From the NCBI GenBank assembly GCA_031841125.1, contig CM063113.1, forward strand, positions 31,951,312 through 32,015,311: a DNA stretch of 64,000 bases, read 5' to 3'. This DNA is from Acanthococcus lagerstroemiae. Lineage: Eukaryota; Arthropoda; Insecta; Hemiptera; Eriococcidae. The translations under genes and the position numbers were made by a program. Below the pieces are notes generated by a model. That model made no database searches and had not been told where the DNA came from. It worked only from the letters and a program-made list of their open reading frames with translations. Positions within the stretch are counted from its first letter, which is position 1, and each line of letters opens with the position of its first letter. Below, one piece after another: positions 1-10,651 of the stretch.

Positions 1-9
1 GATACATGT

Positions 10-1070
10 ATGGCCTTCGTTGATATTGAAAAAGCTTTTGACAATGGTAAACTGGATAAAATGTTTGATATTCTAAAAAAGATAGGAATAAAATGCAAAG
101 AAAGATACGTTATCTTAAACTTATATAAAGGACAGAAAGCCCCATTAAGAATTGAAGGGGAAAAAGGGGAGGCTAATATAGAAAAATATGTAAGGCAGGG
201 GTGCTCCCTATCTCCAGTATTATTTAATCTGTACATTGAGTGGGCCAAAAAAGAAAAATTTGAAGCAGGCATCACTATATGGTATACATGGAGAGCGAGT
301 AAAGATGCTCTGGTTTCCAGATGATATTGTCTTATTAGCTGAAAGGAGTATTGATTTGGAAAACATTTTAAATGGAATGGAAGAGGTTTTGAGTATAGAA
401 TATCGTATGAGAATAAATAAAAATAAAGTAATGGTATGTAATCGATGTGAACATGTTAGCTTAAATATAAATATTGGGCAGGAAAAGATTGAGGAAGTAA
501 GCGAATTTTACTATTTAGGGAGTAAAATAACAAAAGACGGAAGGAATGAAAGGGATATTAGTAGTAAAATAGCACAAGCCAAATTAGCATTTTATCGAAA
601 AAGTAATCTTTTCAAATCAACAATAAATCTGGAAATCTAAAAATTGTTCTTGAAAACTTATGTTTGGAGTGTAGTGTTGTAGGAGTATGGATGTAAAACT
701 TGGACCATAGGAAAACCAGAGAAGAGAAGGATCGAAGCTTTTGAGATGTGGTGCTATAGGTGGATCCTTAGCATCAAATGGACGGATAAGGTAAGAAATG
801 AGGAAGTAATTAACAGAGTCGGAGGTAAAATGGATATTTGAAATTGTCTGAAGAGAAGGAGAGATAAAATAATTGGGCGTAACTCGAGGCACTCTGGAAT
901 AATTACACTGCTGCAGAGGGAAGAATGGAAGGAAGGAATTGGGTAGGTCGGCAAAGATTCCAGTATGTTCAACAGATAATCAAGGATGTTAAATGTAAGT
1001 GTTATTACGAAACGAAAGAACTCGTACAGGATTGGAAGAAGTGGAGAGCTGCATCAAACCGGTCGTAAGA
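10..1070 (+). pseudogene. Broken LINE reverse transcriptase, copy A
   Basis: The reading frame has the RT motif AFVDIEKAFDN, then QGCSLSPVLFNLYI, then an altered active-site box FPDDIVLLAE (normally F/YADD), then KVMVCNR and FYYLGSKITKDGRNE, which are typical of the thumb and C-terminal part of insect LINE polymerases. A frameshift lies between the QGCSLSP box and the PDD box (about 236-324), and a stop follows near 640. The C-terminal tail up to KKWRAASNR is still readable in fragments near 1005-1065. It is a non-functional remnant. I infer the family from motifs only and have not assigned a clade. Confidence 0.85.
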
Positions 1071-1074
1071 CTGA

Positions 1075-1262
1075 TAACCTTATCATCTTTTCCTTAGATC
1101 TGATGATATTTTCCCCTGCTCTCCTTATTTCTGACATTCCTAGAATTTCAATTTGTGTTTTGACAGTGGCGTTTTCTAGTTCTGTTAGTTTTTCTGTATG
1201 TTTTATGGTACGAACATTAAGCGTAGCTAAGGTTAGGAGGTTTGGTTGTATTCGCCCTTGCT
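1075..1262 (-). pseudogene. Inverted LINE endonuclease N-terminus, copy A
   Basis: Read on the minus strand this gives LLTLATLNVRTIKHTEKL, then TELENATVKTQIEILGMSEI, then RRAGENI. The pattern NVRT-KLxEL-xILGxSExRR is the start of the apurinic-like endonuclease domain of arthropod LINEs. It runs head-on into the RT tail of the same unit, so the 5' start of an element has been joined in reverse to the 3' end. The open frames on the plus strand here are shadows. Confidence 0.75.
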
Positions 1263-1859
1263 GATCGGGCTTACCTGGGCGAGATTTAGTGCGAGTAGTC
1301 GAAAATTAAGAAAATAAGTAGAAAAGTAGGGTTATTTGCGAATATCTTGGCAACAACTTTTCAAAGTGCATTATAACATTATATGTATAAAAGTATAGCT
1401 AATGAAAAAATGAGTGAGTACGTCCTTACCCGATTGAAGATAGCGTCTCGGAAGACGCCATTTTACTCTCTCGGACTCGCTGCTGTCGCATTTTTAATAT
1501 CAATTATTACAAATCAATTATTCCACGGATTTCAATCGGATAAAAACCTATTTACAAATGTAAAATTTGAAATACCCAATAAAACAATAACCACGTAACC
1601 TATGAACTTAAGTTTTGTTTTATAACCTAAGTAAGCTATAACGACAAGAGGCAAGTCTCATTTATGGTACTTTTTTTTTTTTTTTTTTTTTTTTGTACTC
1701 CACTGGTGATGACTTAACAGCCGAAAGGGTGATAAGAAAAAGAAGAGTTTATGAATAAAGAACAAATAGACTTGGCCTGTGGAAAAATAAAAATGGAGTT
1801 TGGAGAAAGCAGGAAGAAAGCAAGTAATATGACAAATAAGGAGGGAGAACTTAGGAAAC

Positions 1860-3463
1860 GTGAGAAGGTGGGTAGAATATGTAGAAGGACTTTATAGTAA
1901 TCATGGGGATGAAGAGATACGAATGGAAAGGGAGGAAGATGTGGAAGAAGACGATGAAAGGCGAGACTCAATTTTAAGAGGGGAATTTGACAAAGCATTG
2001 AGAGATTTAACGAAAAGGAAAGCTCCAGGAGTGGATGAGATACCAGCTGAATTATAACAGAACTTAGGAGAATATGTACTTGATAGATTGTACAAATTAG
2101 TATGTTATATTTATGATAAAGAGGAAATGCCAAAGGATTTAAAAAAAAAGTGCTAGTGTAGCTATTGGTACCAAAAAAAAAGCAGGAGCAGACAGGTGTG
2201 AAAATTATCGAACCATTAGTCTTCTTTCGCATGCTTCAAAAATATTAACTAGGATAATTTATAGGAGAATTGAGAATAGAATAGATGCAGAACTAGGAGA
2301 TGATAAGTTTGGATTTAGAAAACATAGAGGTACTAGGGAAGCAGTGTTAGGTTTGAGATTAATTGTAGATGGAAGACTCAAAAAGGGGCAGGATACATGT
2401 ATGGCCTTCGTTGATATTGAAAAAGCTTTTGACAATGGTAAACTGGATAAAATGTTTCATATTCTAAAAAAGATAGGAATAAAATGCAAAGAAAGATACG
2501 TTATCTTAAACTTATATAAAAGACAGAAAGCCCCATTAAGAATTGAAGGGGAAAAAGGGGAGGCTAATATAGAAAAATATGTAAGGCAGGGGTGCTCCCT
2601 ATCTCCAGTATTATTTAATCTGTACATTTTGTGGGCCAAAAAAGAAAAATTTGAAGCAGGCATCACTATACAGTATACATGGAGAGCGAGTAAAGATGCT
2701 CTGGTTTCCAGATGAATATTGTCTTATTAGCTGAAAAGAGTATTGATTTGGAAAACATTTTAAAAGGAATGGAAGAGATCTTGAGTATAGAATATCGTAT
2801 GAGAATAAATAAAAATAAAGTAATGGTATGTAATCGATGTGAACATGTTAGCTTAAATATAAATATTAGACAGGAAAAGATTGAGGAAGTAAGCGAATTT
2901 TACTATTTAGGGAGTAAAATGACAAAAGACGGAAGGAATGAAAGGGATATTAGTAGTAAAATAGCACAAGCCAAATTAGCATTTTATCGAAAAAGTAATC
3001 TTTTCAAATCAAAAATAAATCTGGAAATCTAAAAATTGTTCTTGAAAACTTATGTTTGGAGTGTAGTGTTGTAGGAGTATGGATGTAAAACTTGGATCAT
3101 AGGAAAACTAGAAAAGAGAAGGATCGAAGCTTTTGAGATGTGGTGCTATAGGTGGATCATTAGCATCAAATGGCCGGATAAGGGAAGAAATGAGGAAGTA
3201 GTTAACAGAGTAGGAGGTAAAATGGATATTTGAAATTGTCTGAAGAGAAGGAGAGATAAAATAATTGGGCGTAACTCGAGGCCCTCTGGAATAATTACAC
3301 TGCTGCAGAAGGAAGAATGGAAGGAAGGAATTGGGTAGGTCGGCAAAGATTCCAGTATGTTCAACAGATAATCAAGGATGTTAAATGTAAGTGTTATTAC
3401 GAAACGAAAGAACTCGCACAGGATAGGGAGAAGTGGAGAGCTGCATCAAACCGGTCGTGAAAT
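1860..3463 (+). pseudogene. Broken LINE reverse transcriptase, copy B
   Basis: The N-terminal RT segment is visible here: FDKALRDLTKRKAPGVDEIP at about 1990-2050, followed by a stop at 2055. The frame then carries AFVDIEKAFDN at 2401 and QGCSLSPVLFNLYI. The active-site box is broken by an added base (CAGATGAATATTG near 2710, where copy A has CAGATGATATTG). Downstream it matches copy A to the C-terminal EKWRAASNRS at about 3430-3460. The piece is non-functional. Confidence 0.85.
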
Positions 3464-3465
3464 TG

Positions 3466-3654
3466 ATAACCTTATCATCTTTTCCTTAGATCTGATGATA
3501 TTTTCCCTTGCTCTCCTTATTTCTGACATTCCTAAAATTTCAATTTTTATTTTGACAGTGGCGTTTTCTAGTTCTGTTAGTTTTTCTGTATGTTTTATGG
3601 TACGAACATTAAGCGTAGCTAAGGTTAGGAGGTTTGGTTGTATTCGCCCTTGCT
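3466..3654 (-). pseudogene. Inverted LINE endonuclease N-terminus, copy B
   Basis: This is the minus-strand fragment homologous to 1075-1262, with the same NVRTIKHTEKL and SEIRR motif signature and the same head-on junction with the RT tail. The segment right of it to about 4118 is the inverted 5' untranslated part of the LINE. Confidence 0.75.
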
Positions 3655-4118
3655 GATCGGGCTTACCTGGGCGAGATTTAGTGCGAGTAGTCGAAAATTA
3701 AGAAAATAAGTAGAAAAGTAGGGTTATTTGCGAATATCTTGGCAACAACTTTTCAAAGTGCATTATAACATTGTATGTATAAAAGTATAGCTAATGAAAA
3801 AATGAGTGAGTACGTCCTTACCCGATTGAAGGTAGCGTCTCGGAAGACGCCATTTTACTCTCTCGGACTCGCTGCTGTCGCATTTTTAATATCAATTATT
3901 ACAAATCAATTATTCCACGGATTTCAATCGGATAAAAACCTATTTACAAATGTAAAATTTGAAATACCCAATAAAACAATAACCACGTAACCTATGAACT
4001 TCAGTTTTGTTTTATAACCTAAGTAAGCTATAACGACAAGAGGCAAGTCTCATTTATGGTACTTTTTTTTTTTTTTTTTTTTTTTTTTGTACTCCACTGG
4101 TGATGACTTAACAACCGA

Positions 4119-6370
4119 AAGCGCTCTGGACTACAGAAGAAGAAAAGGTGAATTGGCACACCCTACAAATGGAATATTACCAAGCTCACTCATAGTCCGA
4201 AATGGACACTAAGTATTTATTTGAAATTAATCATGCGATTTTTGGCATGTAACCATAGTAAATGACATAATCTGAATTTTTAAATTAAATAATGAGGAAA
4301 GCAGACACCCTGCGATTATGTGCGGTTGGCTCACTTGGAGTTTAAAGCACCCTGGGTTGTGTGAGGTTGGCTCGCTTGGAGTTTAAAACGCCCTGGGTTG
4401 CCTGGAGTTAACTAGCTTGGGATTCAGGATAAAGGGCGGGACTAATTTAGGTAGGGGGGCGTTATATTACTTTCAGTTATCTTAGTACGGATAAGATAAT
4501 AATCGGTGTTGCCACATCGCACATATATACAACAGGGGGGGGGGCTAGTTTTGTTTCACAAAGTATACTGGACTAGAACTATATACCCGGGAAATGTTTT
4601 CTGACCTGACGCTAGACACCCTGATCGAGAAGTTGTGGGGGGCGTAGGCAACGAAGCATAGCTCAGGGATCCGAGATCTAAAAGATACAAGCACGGCCGG
4701 AAAAATCGAGAAGTACTCTTCCTTCGACATCGGTTACTCGCAAGGCAGTTGCAAATCTTATGTAACCTTCTTTGATCCAAGCCAGACATCTGTGTAATCG
4801 GCTTTGTGTTATTCTTGGTTATGTTCTAGCGAAGAACTGCTATGCCTAAAAGGAATTTTTCATTTTTGTTTCAATTTTTTTTTTTACATTTTGTTTTGCG
4901 ATTATTTTTTATTTGTTTTTTTCCTTCTTCTTCTTCTGCACCGTGTATCGTGCGATGTATTACAGCGATCTCTCAGTCGTATAAGCAGTGGGTTCAGCGA
5001 CAATAGGAAAGGTCGTCTCATCTGGTGTTAAAATGGTTACCATCGAAGATTACGAACTTTTTTTTTTTATTCTCTAATTTATAATTGTGTACTATTTTAT
5101 AATGCACAAGTTCAATTTTTTGTTGTTTTGGACTGACGAAGTTTTTTTTTTCATCATTTTAGAGTTAAGATTTTTCTTATCAATTATCTAGGTGTTACGT
5201 GTATTATATGTTCGTATTTTTCTTTTTTTTCTTTTTTTTTTTTCTTTTCTTTCTTTTCTCTCATTTTGAATGTTCACGGTATTCGTTATACGAAAAAACT
5301 TATTATTTTTCATTTCATATGCCTAAGTTGTAAGGAGTGTATGTAGGCCGTGATTAATACTGTGTATTAACGGGGCTCGTATATAGTGTCGAAGTGCTGT
5401 ATCCGAATTGACCAGTTTTTGTGTTCAGGGTGAGAGAATTCATCGACGAGTTCCTCCAGAAATGTTCTCTTTAAGCTTACCGCTCGAGCGAGAAGGTAGA
5501 TCGTTCCTCCCCCCCCCTTTCTTTTTATTATTAACTCGTTAGCGTTAACTTATAGTCCGCTCTTATCGTCGAAGACAAAGGTGACTTCTACTCGTCCCTC
5601 CTTTCGGTTCTTTGTTAATTTCATGTATGAGAAAGATCGCACGTGTCTGTGAGCTATAGAATTCAGACGAGAGCTCCAATTTCCCCCAGAGTTCGGCTTT
5701 TTAATATTTGATGTTACGGAAATTTAATAATTTAGTGTAAATGGTTAACGTGAGTGTGTGTGTCTTCGGAGACGATAAATTCTAGGACATTGTATACTTG
5801 TGCGTTATAAAATATGTCGTATTTTTGCATTTTTTTTTTTTTTCCCCCGTTTTTTACATTCCTCGTTTATTTCTTATCAGTATTTTCGTTTCGTTGTAGT
5901 TTGATTTATGATTGTATTTTTTTTTTTGAATTTCGTTTATTCCCCCCTCCCTTTGTTGACTCTTCTGTTGTTTTAATTTACTCATTTTCTTCGTAAAATT
6001 TTTCGTATGTAAGCCTTTATTGATGATCAACGTAATATGAAACGAAAAAAAGAAGGTTATTGCGGAGGCTCGTACGCTGGTGTAGAAGTGCCGACATAAT
6101 CGTGGCCGAAAGAGCGTGGATATTGAGTTCGAAATGTGTTTTTGTTTGTTTCCTGAAATCAGACAGAGTGGTACCGAAGCGCAAATTCTTGTTTTCTACG
6201 GATATCTTGGGGCGATATCTGAACTTATGAATGTTGCTTCACTGTTTTGTTGTTTTCTTTTTTCTTGAACTGGTAATAGTGTGAAAATGACCTTTTGTTG
6301 AAACCTTACCCCCAGAAAGTCGAGTTGAAAACATGAGCTTAGAAAGTTTAGGTTCGAGGTCATCCAAAGT
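4119..6370. other. No firm gene; T-rich sequence and a short degenerate tandem repeat
   Basis: No reading frame here looks like a protein. A unit of about 60 bp repeats two to three times at 4310-4440 around GGTTGGCTCACTTGGAGTTT. From 4850 to 6000 the + strand is rich in T-runs. An ATG in good context at 5032 opens MVTIEDYEL but runs straight into a T-run, so I do not call it a gene start. Confidence 0.5.
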
Positions 6371-6541
6371 TAGAGCACCTGGAAACAACCGAATATGGAC
6401 ATCCGCCATCTTGAGTCTAACCGCGCTCGTCGATGCCGAATTGACTACCCGGTAAGCTCCGCATAGTCGGATTCGGGATCGACGGGCGCGGTTGGACTCA
6501 AGATGGCGGATGTCCGTACTCGGTTGTTTCCAGGTGCTCTA
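6371..6541. mobile_element. Foldback MITE, 171 bp, with short target duplication
   Basis: The two halves are near-perfect inverted repeats starting TAGAGCACCTGGAAACAACC and ending in its complement, separated by a short spacer. CCAAAGT flanks both sides (6364-6370 and 6542-6548), which fits a 7-8 bp target-site duplication. There is no coding capacity, so it would be a non-autonomous DNA transposon. Confidence 0.85.
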
Positions 6542-6858
6542 CCAAAGTTTAATGAATTTAAAAGGTCAGGTTCAACAAGCCTTCTTCAAATTTGATGAGC
6601 TTTCTCTTCCATTTTTCTATGAGCGCTGATTGACCATCCGGATCACGATCTTCAACTTAGCAGTTTCAAAAAAAAAATTGTTTGTCCGCTAACTTGTGTA
6701 CTTACATGTAGCATGTTGATTTGTCATTGGCAGAGATTATTTCATCGCTTGTATGACAGACAGTCATAAGCGCCATCAGAATCAGATGAGTGTATGCCGA
6801 GTAACAGTAAAACTAGGATTAGTTAAGATTTTCGTCTGAACGGATATGTGGCTTATAG

Positions 6859-7017
6859 CCGTATTTTCAAACATTCAAATTTTTTAAGTACCCTTAAATG
6901 GAAAAAATCACTTGAAAGTGCACTTAAATAACCTCCGGAGGTTACTTAAGTGCAATTTTAAGTGATTTTTTTCCATTTAAGAACACTTAAAAAATTGAGT
7001 GTTGTCTGAAAATACGG
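6859..7017. mobile_element. Foldback MITE, about 159 bp
   Basis: This is a long imperfect palindrome. The left arm starts CCGTATTTTCAAACATTC and the right arm ends GTCTGAAAATACGG, meeting at CCTCCGGAGG in the centre. There is almost no spacer, so a transcript would fold into one hairpin. A flanking duplication is not clear. Confidence 0.75.
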
Positions 7018-7712
7018 TTGTTAGATAAATCTCAACAATCAACATGTGATTGATCGAAGTCGAGTATCAGTTCAATTGGAGAATCATTGACATTTACTGG
7101 AGCTTGATTTGTTTCTTAGTGTTGTCTGTCACTCGACTATAACGGAGCTTACGCTGCTCTGTCATATGAGCGACGAGTTGGAGATAGGTTTCCTTCGTTT
7201 ATTGGACTGTTAGCTAGGTCTTCGTTTTTGTATACTAGAAATAGTTGAGTGTCTTCGGCTCTCCTCGTGGATGTTGTAGGTTTGAAAATCAAATAGTTAA
7301 CGAATATGGAGGTAATTACGTTCTGTGTCCCGGATATAGTCAATGGTTGTATGAACTTCGTACCTGTTGAACTTAGCCTTCAAGTTATGCTACGTCCTAT
7401 GCTAATACTTTCAAAATTGATTTGTGGACAGTATCATGTATTTTACGCTTGTGTAGGGTTCAGTATTAAGGAGTTTGGCGGCTTTATGCTCGTTTAGGGT
7501 TCAGTACTAGGCAGTGTCGCCAATCTCACTGGGTAGCAAGCTGTTTGTTATCAGTGACATTTACACGATTTCAAACAGACAGTTTTCTTTCAAATAGTTT
7601 ATCAAGTCGGCATTTATATAAAAAATCATAAGAATAAGTTTTGTTGGGATTGAAATCTTCAATTTGGATAAACTTCCAAGTTCCATATACGTTGAAATTT
7701 GTATCATTATCA
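7018..7712. other. No gene seen
   Basis: Only short chance reading frames are present. The words AGGGTTCAGTATT and GTGTCGCC near 7450-7520 reappear near 9587-9610 on the far side of the 7.7-9.5 kb element, so the element may sit between two diverged copies of a flanking repeat. Confidence 0.35.
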
Positions 7713-9487
7713 TAATCTGGGGTAACTTCGGATTATTTTGAACTTTGAGCCCCTGTAACTCCCTAACATGTGGTACTAAGGTGGTTTGAAGGTAATTAAA
7801 AAATCTTGTCTTGACTTGTAGTTTACCACTACCTGGGTTAAATCTGCTTGATTTTAATTTTGAACCCCCAGAAAACCAAAAGTGACAGTCTAAAAATTAT
7901 CCCGAAAAGGGCTAACTTCGAACTTTTTTTTCTCTTCAAAAGAATAATGTTTTAATTTCCTAATGTTCTGAAAACACTTTTTATGAACTTTAAAATGAAA
8001 AATCGATGTATAAAAAGGCATTTTTATTCGTTAAAGTATACAATTGTTCTACAAAATGAAATTGAAAAAAGAAAATCAAAATTTCGGCTATTAAAAATGT
8101 TAAATTTTAAAATACAAATTCAAAATGAGGTACACTTTTCATATTATACTTCATCGCCAAAGTCGTGGTGACCTCTTCTGACATTTTTCAACGTTAATTT
8201 CGTTACAATATTAGATAACAAAACATCTTGGTACAAACATTTTTGTCACTTTTCCTAAGTTTTCCCCAATAATTCGATTTCCATTCAATTTTTTTTTTTA
8301 ATTCAGAATAGTTTTCTGCATCCAACCATGCATGAGAAAACGAAAAAATTTGGTGAGATTTTTTTGGCGTTCCAAACAAAGTTTTTTGACTGTTTTTTTG
8401 TCTTTTTGTGTGTGCGTTACGAAAATCATTCTAGTTTCCCTGTATATTGATTTTAAAATCGATTTTGATCAGAGACTAAAAGCCAAATGATAAAATTTTA
8501 GTTTTCAGCTATTGGCTTCCAGTTTCAGAAATAAAGATTTCGCGTTTAGCTTTGAACTTTCAGTTTTAGCTTAAAATTTCCCCTCTTAGCCTTTACTTGG
8601 CGGCCAACAATATTTTCATTTTCTTTTTGGAATTTGTAGTTGGTATTGTGAACTCTGAAGTCTGAACTGATTTTTAACTAATTAAAAAGTACTTAAAGAT
8701 ATCTTGGTTTTCCCTACTTTTTCAAAGACTTGAATGCTTCTTCAGACTCATGACTTCAGCTCAAAGCAAACAAAAAGCACCTAAAATTCACTGAACTTGA
8801 AAACTTTTCTCCAGAATGCATTTAGGCGTCAGAAATTAGCAGTAATTTGAGTTGACTAAATTTGCCTTGGCCGCCTTAACAGCCGAGCTTGAAAGTTTTA
8901 AGCCGAAAGTCAAACGATTTCTGAAAGCCAAAAGCTAAATCGAAGTTGAAAAGCTAAAAGCAAAAGTTTTACTGTACAACTTTTTATTTGGCTTTTCCTA
9001 GAACTTCGTGACTTTATTAATAATAAGAAGAAAAAAAAGAAAAAAGTGGAAAGCCGAAAGCTAAAAGCCAGAAGCTAATTGATTTTTGGAACCTGAAAGC
9101 TAAATCTAAAAGCTAAATTAAGCCGAAAAAGTTGAAAGCGAAAAGAAAGTTTTATTCCGGAAATCACAAGCCAATAGTCAAAAGTGAAAGTTTCATGGTT
9201 AGGCTTGCAAACTCTGGTTAGCAGTCAGCAATTAACAAATGCTTTTTCAAAAAGCTAAAAACAAATAAAACTTTCGCTTTTAGCTTTTGCCTTCTTCATT
9301 CTTCCCGACCTTCGGCGTTTGGCCTTTAGCTTTTGGCTAACTTTCAGCCTCTGAGTTTAACTGCATAGCAGTGTAGCCACGTTGGCATTAATTTTGTACC
9401 AAATGTGACGGAATTCCCTTCAATCTGAACTTCGTGGGAAATGTTTTAAGTAAAGAGGTTGAATCGGTCCGAAGTTACCCCAGATTA
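7713..9487. mobile_element. Non-autonomous DNA element, about 1.78 kb, 20-bp terminal inverted repeats
   Basis: The left end is TAATCTGGGGTAACTTCGGA and the right end is its exact reverse complement. No transposase frame is visible. The inside is AT-rich and, from 8480 to 9340, built of repeated words such as AAAGCTAAAAGC on one side and their complement GCTTTTAGCTTT on the other, so it has internal inverted symmetry. The superfamily is unknown. TA at the very ends could be a TA target duplication. Confidence 0.7.
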
Positions 9488-10402
9488 CAGTACGCTCCCA
9501 TAAGCAAATGTACAGTGACGTTCACCCAGTGAGCGTTCCCGACATTGCCTAATTGGGAAGTGCGGTAACTTTACAGTCATTTTTAGGGTTCAGTATTGGA
9601 GAGTGTGGCGGGTTTCAGAACGGGTGTATGAGTAAATGGGAGTTGTGCTGCAGTATCGTTTCAGGATGCCAGTGGAGCCGCTTATACGATTTCATTTCGA
9701 AATTTTCAACTTTTCTAGCATTTGTACGAGAAGCTAGCTTATCACTGGAGTCAGCCAACTGCGTTTCATCCAGCAGCCAGCAGATGCAACGTTTTGTTTC
9801 GCTTGTTGGTTGGATGAGATCAGACATTGAAACAGTCGATTGACGTGTTTGCTCGCCTTATTGGCTGGGCTCCTGTATGGCCTGCTCTTGTTCTGGACGT
9901 GCGGTCTGTGAGAGTTTCCAAAGTCAGCGTGCATGCCTCGAATACAGCAAAATATAACACATTTCCGTTTTGACACCGACGTGACTTAAGACTAGTCTGC
10001 TACGGCGCCTGGGTTTTTTGCGTTTTTTATTTTTTTAATTATTTTGTTTCTTAAGGAGATGTCTGCCCTCAGAGGTCGTTGTTTTCGTACGGGAGGTGAT
10101 TTTGTTCGTAATATTTCGTCGTTAGATTCCCTGAGCTTTCATTACTTTCACAAAGCGAATTTATTTTTTATTATTTATTTTTATATACCTTTTCAGTATC
10201 ATCAGATTTCGTTCGCACAGTATCGACGATGTATTTATTTATTATTTTTTTTATTTATTGTTTATTGTGTCTCCGTGTGCTCGCGCGAAACTAAATATGT
10301 TGCTGCCTCTCTATTTTCTTTCTTCTTTTTTTTTCAGATACACGTCCAGCGAACTAAATGGGAATTTATTTATTATTTTTTCTTTTTCGTAATTCTAAGC
10401 GA
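9488..10402. other. No firm gene; possible 5' leader of the 10.4-kb gene
   Basis: Short overlapping frames here lack conserved features. A pyrimidine-rich tract ending TTTTTTTTCAG near 10337 could be a splice acceptor for a leader exon, but no coding sequence follows it. Confidence 0.35.
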
Positions 10403-10641
10403 ATCGCCCGCCCGGTGAAATGAGGAAGAAAATAGAAGGAAACGTCGGTATCGAAGGTGTTCTTGCGGAATATTGTAAGGATTCTCTTAGTTCGTGCGAA
10501 CAAATCCTCGGCCCCCAACTGGCTTACAAAATGTCCCACGCGGGTGAATATGTGCGTCTACGTAAATTAATCGACAAAATGATGCCGAAAAGTGAGGCGT
10601 ATACTTTCGTCAATACCTGTCATGAAACAGCGTGGGAGAAG
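10403..10641 (+). CDS. Exon of an unrecognised protein-coding gene
   Basis: The frame reads an Arg/Pro-leading stretch, then ATG at 10420 and a well-formed sequence including GVLAEYCKDSLSSCEQILGP and EYVRLRKLIDKMMPKSEAY, ending HETAWEK at a donor AAG/GTTAGT (10642). Codon choice and amino-acid mix look like real protein, probably alpha-helical with scattered cysteines. An acceptor TCTAAG just before 10403 would make this an internal exon, while the ATG could be the start of the protein. A weaker donor at 10652 would match the phase of the 13.6-kb exon. I do not recognise the family. Confidence 0.55.
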
Positions 10642-10651
10642 GTTAGTATGG

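Larger units (their letters stand above)
1..1726 (+). mobile_element. Rearranged LINE unit A (left copy of a tandem pair)
   Basis: The window opens inside this unit. The left part is the reverse-transcriptase half of a non-LTR retrotransposon on +, running to its C-terminal end near 1068. The right part (about 1075-1726) is sequence from the 5' end of a related element in inverted orientation, ending in a T-run at 1670-1694 and GTACTCCACTGGTGATGACT. The same arrangement recurs 2391 bp downstream, so the left edge is truncated only by the window. Stops and frameshifts show the copy is dead. Confidence 0.85.
1727..4118 (+). mobile_element. Rearranged LINE unit B (right copy of a tandem pair)
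   Basis: Unit B has the same layout as unit A, with full left extent visible. It starts just after the shared border sequence (GATGACTTAACA at about 1710 and 4103) with a linker region and RT N-terminus, continues through the RT, then the inverted endonuclease and 5' region, and ends with a T-run (4063-4088). Positions 1-1720 and 2392-4112 align with a constant 2391-bp offset and few differences, so this is a recent tandem duplication. Confidence 0.85.

Noticed and set aside
5032..5060. Start codon MVTIEDYEL as the first exon of the 10.4-kb gene
   Set aside because: Good Kozak-like context but no splice donor; the frame runs into a T-run.
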